Below the pieces are notes generated by a model. That model made no database searches. It saw only the letters and a list, made by a program, of their open reading frames with translations, and was not told the DNA's origin. The translations under genes and the position numbers were made by a program. Below, piece by piece: positions 16,660 through 25,537 of a DNA stretch of 64,000 nucleotides; the stretch's first letter is position 1, and each line of letters starts with the position of its first letter. Where the stretch lies: positions 124,001-188,000 of the forward strand of contig OZ244557.1 of assembly GCA_965217625.1 (NCBI GenBank). Reading direction: 5' to 3'. This DNA is from TK10-74A sp965217625 (GTDB taxonomy: Bacteria > Chloroflexota > Dehalococcoidia > Bin125).

Positions 16660-17552
16660 GCTTGCGCCTCCCGCTGCGCCGCGCCGTCGCGCGTCTCTCT
16701 GTCAGGCGCGCCGCCGCGCGACGCCCATGCGTCCTCAAGCACGCCCAGGAACCGCTCCACGTCGGCCTCCGCGAAGGGGATATCGCCCGGCTCGCGCTCG
16801 TCGTCGTGGATGCCGTGGTAGTCGGAGCCGCCGGCCGGAACGAGCCCGTGCGCGTCGGCCAGCGCCCGGTACCGCTCGACCTCCGCCGGCGCGTAGTTCT
16901 TGTAGTAGACCTCGAGCCCCTCCAGCCCGACGGCCGCCAGCTGCGCCACGGCCGACTCGGCGTCGGGCAGGAAGCTGGGGTGGGCCAGCGCCGCGACGCC
17001 GCCGCAGTCCCGGATCAGCGCGATCGCCTGCGACGGCGGCAGCTTCTCGCGGGCCGCGTCGGCCGGGCCGCCCGTGTGCAGGTAGTGGTCGAAGGCCTCG
17101 CGCACGCTGGCGACGTGGCCGTTCTCGACCAGCGCCTGCGCCACGTGCGGCCGTCCCACCGCCGCCTCGCCCGCGATCTCCAGCACGCGCTCCCAGCGCA
17201 GCGGCATCCCCAGCGCCGACAGCTTGGCCAGCATCGTCCGGCCCCGCGCCGTGCGGCCCTCCCGGTACGACGCGAGCTGCGTCTGCAAGCGCGGCTGCTC
17301 GATCGACGTGAAGTAGCCCAGGATGTGCGCGTCGCCGCCGTCGGGCAGGTCGGCGCTCAGCTCGACGCCCGGGATCAGCCGCACGCCGATCGCGGCCGCC
17401 GCCCGCGCCGCCTCCGCGACCCCCGCCGTCGTGTCGTGGTCGGTCAGCGCGATGTGGCGCACGCCGTTCGCGCCCGCGCGACGGATCAGCGCCGCCGGCG
17501 TCAGCACGCCGTCCGACTGATTGCTGTGCGTGTGGAAGTCGCCGATCGCCAT
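16656..17552 (-). CDS. PHP-domain metal-dependent phosphoesterase
   Basis: This 298-residue protein begins MAIGDFHTHSNQSDG, the first PHP metal motif (HxH). Further motifs are ALTDHDT, IPGVELSA, AALAHPSF and GGSDYHG, the complete set of PHP metal ligands. It resembles RNase AM/YciV-type enzymes, which act on 3',5'-nucleoside bisphosphates or short RNA 5' ends. The start overlaps the ymdB stop (TGATG) and the end overlaps fabZ. Sitting after rny and ymdB supports a role in RNA or nucleotide turnover. Confidence 0.87.
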   Translation of the reverse strand: MAIGDFHTHSNQSDGVLTPAALIRRAGANGVRHIALTDHDTTAGVAEAARAAAAIGVRLIPGVELSADLPDGGDAHILGYFTSIEQPRLQTQLASYREGRTARGRTMLAKLSALGMPLRWERVLEIAGEAAVGRPHVAQALVENGHVASVREAFDHYLHTGGPADAAREKLPPSQAIALIRDCGGVAALAHPSFLPDAESAVAQLAAVGLEGLEVYYKNYAPAEVERYRALADAHGLVPAGGSDYHGIHDDEREPGDIPFAEADVERFLGVLEDAWASRGGAPDRETRDGAAQREAQA

Positions 17553-18340
17553 CAGACGCCCCTCGCCGCGTCCGGCTCGAGCAGGCGGTCCACCCGCTCG
17601 ATGCTCGTCGCCCGGCCCGTCGCGTCGTTGATCTCCACGACCACGGCGCAGAAGATCGCCGCCCCGTGCGTCTCCGGCGGCATGCGCGCCGGCCGCCCGG
17701 TGCGGAAGCGGTGCAGCACCGGCTGCGTCTCGCTGCCGATGATCGAGTCGCGCGCCCCGCACATGCCCAGGTCGGTCACGAAAGCCGTGCCCCTCGGCAG
17801 CAGCCGCGGGTCCGCCGTCGGCACGTGCGTGTGCGTGCCGACGACCGCTGCCGCCCGGCCGTCGAGGTGCCAGCCCAGGGCCTGCTTCTCCGACGTCGCC
17901 TCGGCGTGGAAGTCGACCAGGACCGGGATCCCGGCCGGGATCGACGGCAGCAGCCGGTCGGCGCAGGCGAACGGATCGTCGACCGGCTCCATGAAGGTGC
18001 GGCCGATCAGGTTGATGACCGCCAGCCGGCCGTCGTGCCAGACGCCGCGGCCGGGCGCGCCCGGCGGGTAGTTGGCCGGGCGCAGCACGGGCAGCTCACC
18101 CCGCAGCGTCTCGGCGTAGTCGGGGATGGCCCAGGTGTGGTTGCCGCCCGTAATGACGTCGGCGCCGTGATCCAGCAGTTCCTGCGCGATCGCCCCCGTC
18201 GTGCCGCGCCCCGCCGCCGCGTTCTCGCCGTTCACGACCACGTAGTCGAGATCGAGCTCCCGGCGCAGCGCGGGCAGCAGCGTGCAGGCCGTGCGACGCC
18301 CCAGCCGCCCCATCACGTCGCCGACCGCGAGCACTCGCAT
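17552..18340 (-). CDS. ymdB: YmdB-family metallophosphoesterase (2',3'-cAMP phosphodiesterase family)
   Basis: This 262-residue protein matches the TIGR00282/YmdB family: RVLAVGDVMGRLGRR (first metal motif GDV), VVNGENAAAGRG, ITGGNHTWA, VDFHAEATSEKQALG and VVGTHTHVPTAD. B. subtilis YmdB hydrolyses cyclic nucleotides, affects biofilm and motility decisions, and is encoded just after RNase Y. The same order is seen here, 8 bp behind rny. All metal ligands appear present. Confidence 0.93.
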   Translation of the reverse strand: MRVLAVGDVMGRLGRRTACTLLPALRRELDLDYVVVNGENAAAGRGTTGAIAQELLDHGADVITGGNHTWAIPDYAETLRGELPVLRPANYPPGAPGRGVWHDGRLAVINLIGRTFMEPVDDPFACADRLLPSIPAGIPVLVDFHAEATSEKQALGWHLDGRAAAVVGTHTHVPTADPRLLPRGTAFVTDLGMCGARDSIIGSETQPVLHRFRTGRPARMPPETHGAAIFCAVVVEINDATGRATSIERVDRLLEPDAARGV

Positions 18341-18348
18341 CGCCGTGG

Positions 18349-19851
18349 CTAGCGCGCGACCTCGGTGGCGCGCGTCTCGCGCAGCACCGTCACCCGGATT
18401 TGCCCCGGGTAGGTCAGGCCCTCCTCAATGCGGCGGCTGATGTCGCGCGCCAGCCGCATCGATTCCAGGTCGTCGATGCGCTCCGGGTCGACCAGCACGC
18501 GGACCTCGCGCCCGGCCTGAATCGCGAACGACTGTCGCACGCCGTCGAACGACGTGGCGATGTCCTCCAGCGCCCGCAGCCGCTCGATGTAGCGGTCGGC
18601 CGACTCGCGCCGCGCGCCCGGACGCCCGCCCGAGATCGAGTCGCAGACCTGCACGATGACCGCCTCGACGCTGGTCATCTCGACCTCGTCGTGGTGCGCC
18701 TCGATGCAGTTCGCGATCGTGTCGTTGAGCTTGAAGCGGCGCGCCATGTCGCCGCCGATCACCGCGTGCGTGCCCTCGACCTCGTGGTCGACTGCCTTGC
18801 CGATGTCGTGCAGCAGCGCCCCCCGCCGCGCGATGTCCGGGTTGGCGTCCATCTCCTCGGCCAGCATCCCGGCCAAGTGCGCCGTCTCGACCGCGTGCCG
18901 CAGCTGGTTCTGCCCGTACGACGTGCGGTACAGCAGCCGGCCGAACACGTTCAGCAGGTCGCGCGGCAGGCCCGGGCAGCGCGCGTCCAGCGACGCCTGC
19001 TCGCCCGCCTCGCGGATGTTCTGCTCGATCTCCCGCGTCGCCTTCTCGACCTGCTCCTCGATGCGCGTCGGGTGGATGCGGCCGTCCGACACCAGGCGGG
19101 TCAGCGCCACCTTGCCGATCTGCCGCCGCACTGGGTCGAAGGCCGACAGCGTCACGGCATCGGGCGTGTCGTCGATGATCACGTCGCAGCCCGTGGCCAG
19201 TTCCAGCGCGCGGATGTTGCGCCCCTCCCGCCCGATGATGCGGCCCTTCATCTCGTCGCTCGGGATCGCCACCACCGACACGGTCGATTCCGTCGTCACC
19301 TCCGACGCCACCCGCTGCACGGCCGTCGCGACGAACTTCCGCGCCCGGTCCGACGCCTCGTCCTTGATCGTCGCTTCCGCTTCCCGCACGCGGCGGTTCA
19401 CGTCGTCGCGGATCTCGCCTTCGATCAGCCCCATCAGCTTGTCGCGCGCGTCTTCCGACGTCAGCTGCGCGACGGCCTCCAGCCGCTCCCGCTCCTGCGA
19501 TACCAGGTGCTCGATCTCTTCCTGGCGGGTGTCCAGCTCCTGGTGCCGCGACCGGAGCCGCTGCTCCTGCCGGTCGATGTCGCCGCTCTTGCGGTCCAGC
19601 GACTCCTCGCGCGCGCCCAAGCGGTCCTCGTGCCGCTGCTGGTCCTGCCGCGCCCGGCGCAGGTCGGCCTCCGCCTCGCGCAGGTCGGCCTCCGCCGCGC
19701 GACGGGCGGCCAGCGCCTCCTCCTGCGCAGCGATCAGTCGGGACTTGGCCTCTTGCTCCGCACGTTCGGTGATCCGCAGCGCCTCGAGACGCGCCTCTTC
19801 ACGCGGATCCGGACCACCGCCGCGCAGGAGCCGCATGATGGCTCCCAGCAT
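18349..19851 (-). CDS. rny: Ribonuclease Y without N-terminal membrane anchor
   Basis: This 500-residue protein has an N-terminal coiled coil (about 25-180, rich in Arg/Glu/Gln), a KH domain with GRIIGREGRNIRALE (about 210-225), and an HD domain with RHAVETAHLAG and LLHDIGKAVDHE (about 350). RNase Y starts mRNA decay endonucleolytically. The usual N-terminal transmembrane helix is missing: the protein opens MLGAIMRLLRGGGPDPREEARLEAL. The start has GAGGAAA upstream and no in-frame hydrophobic extension was found. It is followed by ymdB. Confidence 0.94.
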   Translation of the reverse strand: MLGAIMRLLRGGGPDPREEARLEALRITERAEQEAKSRLIAAQEEALAARRAAEADLREAEADLRRARQDQQRHEDRLGAREESLDRKSGDIDRQEQRLRSRHQELDTRQEEIEHLVSQERERLEAVAQLTSEDARDKLMGLIEGEIRDDVNRRVREAEATIKDEASDRARKFVATAVQRVASEVTTESTVSVVAIPSDEMKGRIIGREGRNIRALELATGCDVIIDDTPDAVTLSAFDPVRRQIGKVALTRLVSDGRIHPTRIEEQVEKATREIEQNIREAGEQASLDARCPGLPRDLLNVFGRLLYRTSYGQNQLRHAVETAHLAGMLAEEMDANPDIARRGALLHDIGKAVDHEVEGTHAVIGGDMARRFKLNDTIANCIEAHHDEVEMTSVEAVIVQVCDSISGGRPGARRESADRYIERLRALEDIATSFDGVRQSFAIQAGREVRVLVDPERIDDLESMRLARDISRRIEEGLTYPGQIRVTVLRETRATEVAR

Positions 19852-20045
19852 GGTGTTTCCTCAGTTCGACGGGCGCCGCCGCGTTCCGTGGTGCGCCCGG
19901 TGTGTCATAACCGTCGAGTAGCTCAGACGGTCGAGTGTGCTTCGTGCCCCCATCGTACGGCCGCCCGCCCCCGCGCGCCACAAGCCACGCGACGCCGCGG
20001 CGTCGCGGGTCGAATCGGTCGGCCCGGCGAAGGGCGGGAGGGGGA

Positions 20046-20312
20046 CTAGGTCAGCCGGAGAATGGCGATCGCGGTACCGGCGATGGCGAGGCCCAGGCCG
20101 AACATCCGCCACGTCAGCGTATGGATCGCGTGCTCAAGGTCGCCGCGCACCTCCAGGCGCAGACGATCGTGGTCGCCGCGCAACTCTAAGCGCAGGCGAT
20201 CGTGGTCGCCGCGCAACTCTGTGCGCAGGCGATCATGGTCGCCTCGCAACTCGTCCCTCGTGCGGTCGAGCGCTGTTTCCCAGGCGTCCCTGGTCGCCGG
20301 CGGGCTCGTCAT
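20046..20312 (-). CDS. Small coiled-coil protein with tandem repeats and C-terminal membrane helix
   Basis: This 88-residue protein of unknown function has near-identical 11-residue units (RGDHDRLRTEL, RGDHDRLRLEL, RGDHDRLRLEV) at about residues 23-55, encoded by 33-bp DNA repeats. A membrane segment, MFGLGLAIAGTAIAILRL, ends it. It follows the 80-residue gene by 9 bp and has the same plan, short coiled coil then a terminal helix, so the two probably act together. The design recalls DUF1640/CCDC90-like proteins. No strong ribosome binding site was seen, so translation may be coupled. Confidence 0.65.
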   Translation of the reverse strand: MTSPPATRDAWETALDRTRDELRGDHDRLRTELRGDHDRLRLELRGDHDRLRLEVRGDLEHAIHTLTWRMFGLGLAIAGTAIAILRLT

Positions 20313-20321
20313 CGTCGGCGC

Positions 20322-20564
20322 CTAGAGCTTCGTCAGGGCCGCCACGATGCCGGTCACGATGCCGGTGAAGACGATCGTTTGGAAGGCGATCGCGCGCCAG
20401 AGTTCCATCCGTAGCTCGTGCATCGCCCGGAGCAGATCGTCCTTTGTCACGAGGACGGTCGTCGCGTCGCTTACCACATCCACGACCGCGTCCGCCTGCG
20501 TCTCGGACAGGCCGTTCTTGATCAGCCGCTGCACGGCGTTCCGCGTGTCGAACACGATGGCCAT
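20322..20564 (-). CDS. DUF1640-like small coiled-coil membrane protein
   Basis: This 80-residue protein (MAIVFDTRNAVQRLIKNGLS...) has a helical segment with AVVDVVSDATTVLVTKDDLLRAMHEL and a C-terminal membrane helix (IVFTGIVTGIVAALTKL). The opening resembles DUF1640 proteins, which start with FDT and carry a NGxxxxQAxAxV-type segment. The ATG at 20564 is 8 nt after AAGGAG. Function is unknown. It forms a pair with the next gene. Confidence 0.72.
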   Translation of the reverse strand: MAIVFDTRNAVQRLIKNGLSETQADAVVDVVSDATTVLVTKDDLLRAMHELRMELWRAIAFQTIVFTGIVTGIVAALTKL

Positions 20565-20635
20565 CACTTAATCTCCTTCGATCACCGATGCAAGTATACG
20601 GCCGCGAGCACCAGCATATCCACGTCCGACGCCCC

Positions 20636-21265
20636 TCACCCCCGACCGACCGGCGCCGGCGGCGCCCAGGCCGCCCGCAGCGCCCGCTCCGACAGCCCGC
20701 CGGCGAAGCCCCGGCGCAGCAGCAGACCGCCCGCGCGCTGCCGGAACGCCTCCCACTCGTCCCGGTCGAAGCGGGCGCACTGCCCGACGGCGATGGCCAG
20801 CGCCGTCGCCTCATCGTCGATGTCCGACGTGACCGCCTCGGCCAGGTCCGCCTCCACGCCTTGCTGGCGCAGCTCCGACCGCAGCATCCGCCGCGACCGC
20901 GGCCGCGACCGCTGCCGCCGATCGACCCACGCCTCCGCGAACGCCTGGTCGTCGAGGTAGCCCTGCTCCGCCAGCCGCCCCAGCGTCTCCTCGACCACGT
21001 CCCCGCCGACGCCGGTGGCGCGCAGCCGCCCCCGCAACTCCGTCCGGCTGCGCGGCCGCACGGCCAGCCAGCGCAGCGCCATGCGCTCGGCGTCGTGGCG
21101 CGCAGCTTCCCGCGCCACCCGCGCCAGGATCGCCGCCTCGATCTCCTGCCCGACGGCCAAGCGCCGCCCCGGCAGGAAGTCGCGGTCGCAGCGCAGCGCC
21201 GACCCGTCGTCGAAGTCCACCAGCAGCGACCGCCCCCGGCGGCGCACCGCGTCGACCCGGGGCAT
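20636..21265 (-). CDS. recX: Regulatory protein RecX
   Basis: This 209-residue protein has three-helix RecX repeats: ALRWLAVRPRSRTELRGRLRATG, VVEETLGRLAEQGYLDDQAFAEAWV, and the SRRMLRSELRQQGV region. RecX modulates RecA filaments. It lies 35 bp after recA on the same strand, the classical arrangement, so it is probably co-expressed and SOS-controlled. Confidence 0.92.
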   Translation of the reverse strand: MPRVDAVRRRGRSLLVDFDDGSALRCDRDFLPGRRLAVGQEIEAAILARVAREAARHDAERMALRWLAVRPRSRTELRGRLRATGVGGDVVEETLGRLAEQGYLDDQAFAEAWVDRRQRSRPRSRRMLRSELRQQGVEADLAEAVTSDIDDEATALAIAVGQCARFDRDEWEAFRQRAGGLLLRRGFAGGLSERALRAAWAPPAPVGRG

Positions 21266-21300
21266 GCCGCGGCGTCCCCTCGGCCCGCCGGCGCGGCGCG

Positions 21301-22455
21301 CTAGACCGCGCCCGCCTGCGGCAGCGCGGCCGGGGCGTCCTCGCTGGCGCTGTCCGCGTCGGCATCCGTGGCGGCAGCCGGGCCGGCGGTCAGCGGCAGG
21401 CCGGCGGCCTCGCGGATCGTTCGATCCAACTCCGCCGCGATGTCGGTGTGCTCGAGGAGGAACAGCTTCGCGTTCTCCCGGCCCTGCCCCAGCCGGGTTT
21501 CGCCGTAGCTGTAGAACGCGCCCGCCTTCTTGATCACGCCCTGGTCGACGCCCAGGTCGATGATGTCGCCCTCGCGTGAGATTCCCCGCGTCGCACCCGT
21601 AAACATGATGTCGAACTCCGCCACGCGGAACGGCGGCGCGACCTTGTTCTTGACCACCTTGGCCCGCACCCGCCCGCCGATCACGATCTGGTCGCGCTTC
21701 AACTGCTCGACCCGGCGCAGCTCGATCCGCACCGACGAGTAGAACTTCAGCGCCCGGCCGCCCGGCGTGACCTCGGGGTTGCCGAACACGACGCCGACCT
21801 TCTCCCGCAGCTGGTTGATGAAAATCAGCGACGTCCGCGAGCGCGCCGTCACGGCTGTCAGCTTGCGCAGCGCCTGCGACATCAGCCGCGCCTGCAGGCC
21901 CACGTGCGCGTCGCCCATCTCCCCCTCGATCTCCTGGCGCGGCACCAGCGCCGCCACGCTGTCGACCACGATCACGTCGAGCGCGTTGCTGCGGAGCAGC
22001 GCCTCCGTGATCTCCAGCGCCTGCTCGCCCGTGTCCGGCTGGGAGACCAGCAGTTCGTCGATGTTGATGCCGATGCCCGCCGCGAAGCCCGGATCCAGCG
22101 CGTGCTCGACATCGATGTACGCGGCCTGGCCGCCGTCCCGCTGCGCCGATGCGATCACGTGCTGCGCCAGGGTCGATTTGCCCGTGCTCTCGGGGCCGTA
22201 GATCTCGATGATCCGCCCCCGCGGCACGCCGCCGATGCCCAGCGCGATGTCGAGGCTCAGCGCGCCGCTGGAGATCGCCTCGACCTGCAAGTTCTGCGGC
22301 GCGTCGCCCATCCGCATCACCGCCCCCACCCCGAACTGCCGCTCGATGTCGTCCAGCGCGTTGCTCAGCGCCTCCGCATCGCTGGTCCCGGCCGCCCTCA
22401 CTCGCGGCCCGGCTTTCTTGCTCTCGGACGCCTTACTACTGTTCCATTTCGCCAT
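21301..22455 (-). CDS. recA: Recombinase RecA
   Basis: This 384-residue RecA has Walker A GPESTGKST (about 87-95), VIVVDSVAALVP (Walker B), L2-region segments LIFINQLREKVGVVFGNPEVTPGGRALKFYSSVR, and an acidic C-terminus. It drives homologous recombination and LexA self-cleavage. I chose the ATG at 22455 (MAKWNSSKAS), which has GAGGGGG upstream. The roughly 25-residue N-terminal leader before the core is slightly longer than in E. coli. A GAAC-N4-GTTC palindrome at 22542-22553 suggests LexA control. recX follows. Confidence 0.97.
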   Translation of the reverse strand: MAKWNSSKASESKKAGPRVRAAGTSDAEALSNALDDIERQFGVGAVMRMGDAPQNLQVEAISSGALSLDIALGIGGVPRGRIIEIYGPESTGKSTLAQHVIASAQRDGGQAAYIDVEHALDPGFAAGIGINIDELLVSQPDTGEQALEITEALLRSNALDVIVVDSVAALVPRQEIEGEMGDAHVGLQARLMSQALRKLTAVTARSRTSLIFINQLREKVGVVFGNPEVTPGGRALKFYSSVRIELRRVEQLKRDQIVIGGRVRAKVVKNKVAPPFRVAEFDIMFTGATRGISREGDIIDLGVDQGVIKKAGAFYSYGETRLGQGRENAKLFLLEHTDIAAELDRTIREAAGLPLTAGPAAATDADADSASEDAPAALPQAGAV

Positions 22456-22541
22456 CGGATCCCCCTCTTGACCGACCTTCGTCAGCATACTGGCGCGCCC
22501 CCGATATCGATGCCGGGCGCCCGCCCGCTGCTGCTCATGTA

Positions 22542-22553
22542 GAACACGCGTTC
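22542..22553. promoter_or_regulatory. Putative LexA/SOS box upstream of recA
   Basis: GAACACGCGTTC is a perfect palindrome with the GAAC-N4-GTTC core of Gram-positive-type (DinR/LexA) boxes. It lies 87 nt upstream of the recA start and is the only such site I noted in this 242-bp gap. A partial inverted repeat CACAT-N7-ATGTG sits further upstream at 22573-22589. Confidence 0.75.
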
Positions 22554-22697
22554 GCGTGAGTCCGCACTGTCGCACATCTGTTCTATGTGTGCAACCCCCC
22601 ACCGCGACGGCGCCGCCCGCCCGTCCGGCGTGCGCCACGACCCACCCCGTGAACGGGGCCTGTGCGCAGGTCCGACTCGGACCGGCTGTCGCCGCCC

Positions 22698-23483
22698 CTA
22701 CTGATTGAAGACGGGCTGCCGCTTCTCCAGGAACGCGGCGATCGCCTCGCTGTGCGACGGCAGGCGGCGGGCCTCCTGGTCGCGGGCGACTTCGCGCTGC
22801 ATGACCCGGCCGAGGTCGGGCTCGGTGACGTTCTCGCTGAGCAGCGCCTTGATCTTGCGCACGACCGGGGTGGGGTTGTCGGCCAGCTCGCCGGCCTTGG
22901 CCAGGGCGGTCTCGAACAGCGCTTCCTGGGGCACGACCGCGGAGACCAGCCCGATCCGGTAGGCCTCGTCGGCGGGCACCATGCGCCCCGACAGGCAGAT
23001 GTCGGTCGCATGACCGAGCCCCACCAACTGCGCCAGCAGCCGCGTCGAGCCGAGCTCCGGCACCAGGCCCACCTTGACGAAGCGAATCGAGAGGCGCGCT
23101 CCCTCGGCCGCGTAGCGCACGTCGCAGGGCAGCGCCAGGGTCAGGCCCACGCCGACGGCGTAGCCGTGCATCGCGGCGATGACCGGCTTGGAATTGCGGA
23201 GCAGGTCGGGCCAGCTGACGATGGCTCTGTCACCCGGCCCCTGCGCATCGGGGTCGTTGGCGAGGCGTTGGTTGAAGTCGCCGATGTCGGCGCCGGCGCA
23301 GAACGCGCGGCCCTCCCCGGTGATGACGATCGCGCCGATCGCGTCGTCGTCGTTCCAGGCCTCGATCTGCTCCGCCATCTCGTTCGCCATGACGACGGTC
23401 CAGGCGTTCAGCTTCTCCGGCCGGTTGAGCCGGATCACCCCCACGCGCCCAATCGTCTCGGTCAGAATCTGCTGGTAGCTCAT
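22698..23483 (-). CDS. Enoyl-CoA hydratase/isomerase family protein
   Basis: This 261-residue crotonase-fold protein has IRLNRPEKLNAW, GRAFCAGADIGDF (oxyanion-hole region), HGYAVGVGLTLALPCDVRYA and FVKVGLVPELGSTRLL, where the Glu aligns with a catalytic glutamate. It would hydrate or isomerise unsaturated acyl-CoA; the exact substrate is not evident. The C-terminal VFNQ helix end is normal. It follows the dipeptide-type permease gene on the same strand but is probably unrelated to transport. Confidence 0.9.
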   Translation of the reverse strand: MSYQQILTETIGRVGVIRLNRPEKLNAWTVVMANEMAEQIEAWNDDDAIGAIVITGEGRAFCAGADIGDFNQRLANDPDAQGPGDRAIVSWPDLLRNSKPVIAAMHGYAVGVGLTLALPCDVRYAAEGARLSIRFVKVGLVPELGSTRLLAQLVGLGHATDICLSGRMVPADEAYRIGLVSAVVPQEALFETALAKAGELADNPTPVVRKIKALLSENVTEPDLGRVMQREVARDQEARRLPSHSEAIAAFLEKRQPVFNQ

Positions 23484-23543
23484 CGCGGCTCCTCTCGAAC
23501 TCCGGTGCCACCGCAGAGGATATGCCGCTCGGCCGCCGCGTCG

Positions 23544-24476
23544 CTAGCGGATGTTGCGCAGCCGCGGGTCCATGGCGTCCCGCACGCCGTCGCCGACGAA
23601 GTTGAACGACATCACCATCAGGATGATCGCGACGGCGGGGCCGAGGATCGGCCAGCCGTTGCGTGAGAGGAGTGTGTCATAGGCGCTCGCGACCATCCCG
23701 CCCCAGGCCGGCGTGGGCGGCTGGATCCCCGCCCCGATGAAGCTCAGCGCGGCCTCCAGCAGGATGATGCTGGCGGCCGACAACGACGCGAGCACGAAGA
23801 CCGGCGCCACCACGTTCGGGAGCAGATGCCGCCGCATGATCCGCAGCGGCGGCGCGCCCACGGCGCGGGCCGCTTCGACGTAGACCTCCTGCTTGATCGA
23901 CAGCACCACCCCACGCGTGAGGCGAGCGTAGGCCGGCGACCAGATCACGCCGACGATCAGCATCGTGTTCGTCAGGCTGGGTCCGACCGCGCCCGTGATC
24001 GCCAGCACCAGCACCAGGCCCGGCATCATCATCACGGCGTCGACGATGCGCATGATCACCAACTCGTCGAGCTTGCCGCCGACGTAGCCGGCCAGCAGCC
24101 CCAGGGGCACGCCGATCCCCATGGCGAGGCCGATCGCGACGATCACGACCTGCCAGGCGATCCGCGTGCCGAAGATCGTGCGGCTCAGCACGTCCCGTCC
24201 CAGATGGTCGGTCCCCGCGAGGTGCGCCCAGCTGGGCGGCTGGAAGGTCCCTTCCAGCGTGAGCTCGGGCTGCAGCGGGTCGGCGGGCGCCACCCACGGC
24301 GCCAAGGCCGCCACCACGCCCATGCCGATCAGCACGACCGCGCCCACCAGTGCGGGCCGGTTGCGGACGTAGATGCGCAGGATCGCCCGAAGCTCGCGAT
24401 GCGCGCCCCATTTCCGCCAGGCGGTGCGGGAGAACGCCGGCCGCGCCGCATCGGTGGGGGAGGCCGGGCCGCTCAC
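23544..24476 (-). CDS. DppC/OppC-type ABC transporter permease
   Basis: This 310-residue inner-membrane protein has about six hydrophobic segments. HLAGTDHLGRDVLSRTIFGTRIAWQV is the hallmark N-terminal motif of DppC permeases, and the cytoplasmic EAA-like loop EAARAVGAPPLRIMRRHLLPNVV contacts the ATPase. A typical periplasmic FIGAGIQPPTPAWGGMVA follows. It overlaps the DppB-type gene by 4 bp. The cognate ATPases are not adjacent. Confidence 0.93.
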   Translation of the reverse strand: MSGPASPTDAARPAFSRTAWRKWGAHRELRAILRIYVRNRPALVGAVVLIGMGVVAALAPWVAPADPLQPELTLEGTFQPPSWAHLAGTDHLGRDVLSRTIFGTRIAWQVVIVAIGLAMGIGVPLGLLAGYVGGKLDELVIMRIVDAVMMMPGLVLVLAITGAVGPSLTNTMLIVGVIWSPAYARLTRGVVLSIKQEVYVEAARAVGAPPLRIMRRHLLPNVVAPVFVLASLSAASIILLEAALSFIGAGIQPPTPAWGGMVASAYDTLLSRNGWPILGPAVAIILMVMSFNFVGDGVRDAMDPRLRNIR

Positions 24477-25435
24477 GTGTTTGCTCCCCGTCCGGCCCGG
24501 ATGCGCGGATCAAGCAGCGGATACGAGAGGTCGACCAGCAGGTTCACCCCCACGATGCAGACCGCGAAGAACATCACCAGGTTCTGCACGACCAGATAGT
24601 CCTGCGTCACGACCACGGTGCGCACGAACCAGCGCCCCATGCCGGGGATCCCGAAGACGGTTTCCGTGACCACGGAGCCGCTGAACACCAGCCCGGCCTG
24701 GAAGCCGAAGACCGTCACGATGGGGATCAGCGCGTTGCGCAGTCCGTGCCGCAGGATGACCGCCCCCGCCGGGAGGCCTTTCGCCCGCGCCGTGCGGATG
24801 TAGTCGTCGTTGAGCACGTTGATCATCGCCGAGCGCGTCTGCCGCATCAGCAGCGCCGTCGTGGTCAGCGAGATCGCGATCACCGGCATCGCCATGTGCT
24901 TCAGGTTCTCGACCGGGTCCTCCCAGATCGGCACGTAGCCCAGGACCGGAAGCAGATCCAACTCCACGCCGATGATGATGATCAGCGCGATGCCGGTCAG
25001 GAACTCCGGGATCGAGTTGCCGCCGATCATGAGAGTGCTCGCCACGACCTCCCGCTTCGAGCCGGGGCGCAGCGCGGAGAGGATGCCCAGCGGCACGGCG
25101 ACCACCACGACGACGAAGAGGCTCAGCACCCCCAGCTCGACCGTGGGCGGGACGCGCTGGCGGAAGATCTCGTTCTGATCGAGCTGCGCGAGCAGGGTCA
25201 GGCCCATGTCGCCCTGCAGCAGCCGCCCGAGCCACCGCGCGTAGCGTTCGGGGAGCGGATCGTTGAGCCCCAGGCGCTCCTTCGTGTGCTCGATCAACTC
25301 CGGCGTGGCGTTGAGCCCGCCGATCTGGGTCGACGGGTCGCCCGGCAGCACGTTCATCAGCAGGAACGAGAGGACGCTGACGACCAACAGCCCGAAGATC
25401 GAGGAGAGCAGCCGGGTCACGGTGTAGCGCAGCAT
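24473..25435 (-). CDS. DppB/OppB-type ABC transporter permease
   Basis: This 320-residue permease starts MLRYTVTRLLSSIFGLLVVSVLSFLLMNVLPGDP, the standard DppB opening, and contains the ARAKGLPAGAVILRHGLRNALIPIVT EAA loop and FGIPGMGRWFV. With the DppC partner it forms the membrane channel for peptides, nickel or similar ligands. Gene order is binding protein, DppB, DppC. Confidence 0.93.
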   Translation of the reverse strand: MLRYTVTRLLSSIFGLLVVSVLSFLLMNVLPGDPSTQIGGLNATPELIEHTKERLGLNDPLPERYARWLGRLLQGDMGLTLLAQLDQNEIFRQRVPPTVELGVLSLFVVVVVAVPLGILSALRPGSKREVVASTLMIGGNSIPEFLTGIALIIIIGVELDLLPVLGYVPIWEDPVENLKHMAMPVIAISLTTTALLMRQTRSAMINVLNDDYIRTARAKGLPAGAVILRHGLRNALIPIVTVFGFQAGLVFSGSVVTETVFGIPGMGRWFVRTVVVTQDYLVVQNLVMFFAVCIVGVNLLVDLSYPLLDPRIRAGRGANT

Positions 25436-25537
25436 GCCCGCTCCTCAGGATTGGCTGCGTCGCCCGGGCGCGCCGCTGACGCGACCGCCGGAGGGAGCGC
25501 GCGGGGCGGGCGTGCGCCCCGCGCCGGCTCGCTCCGA

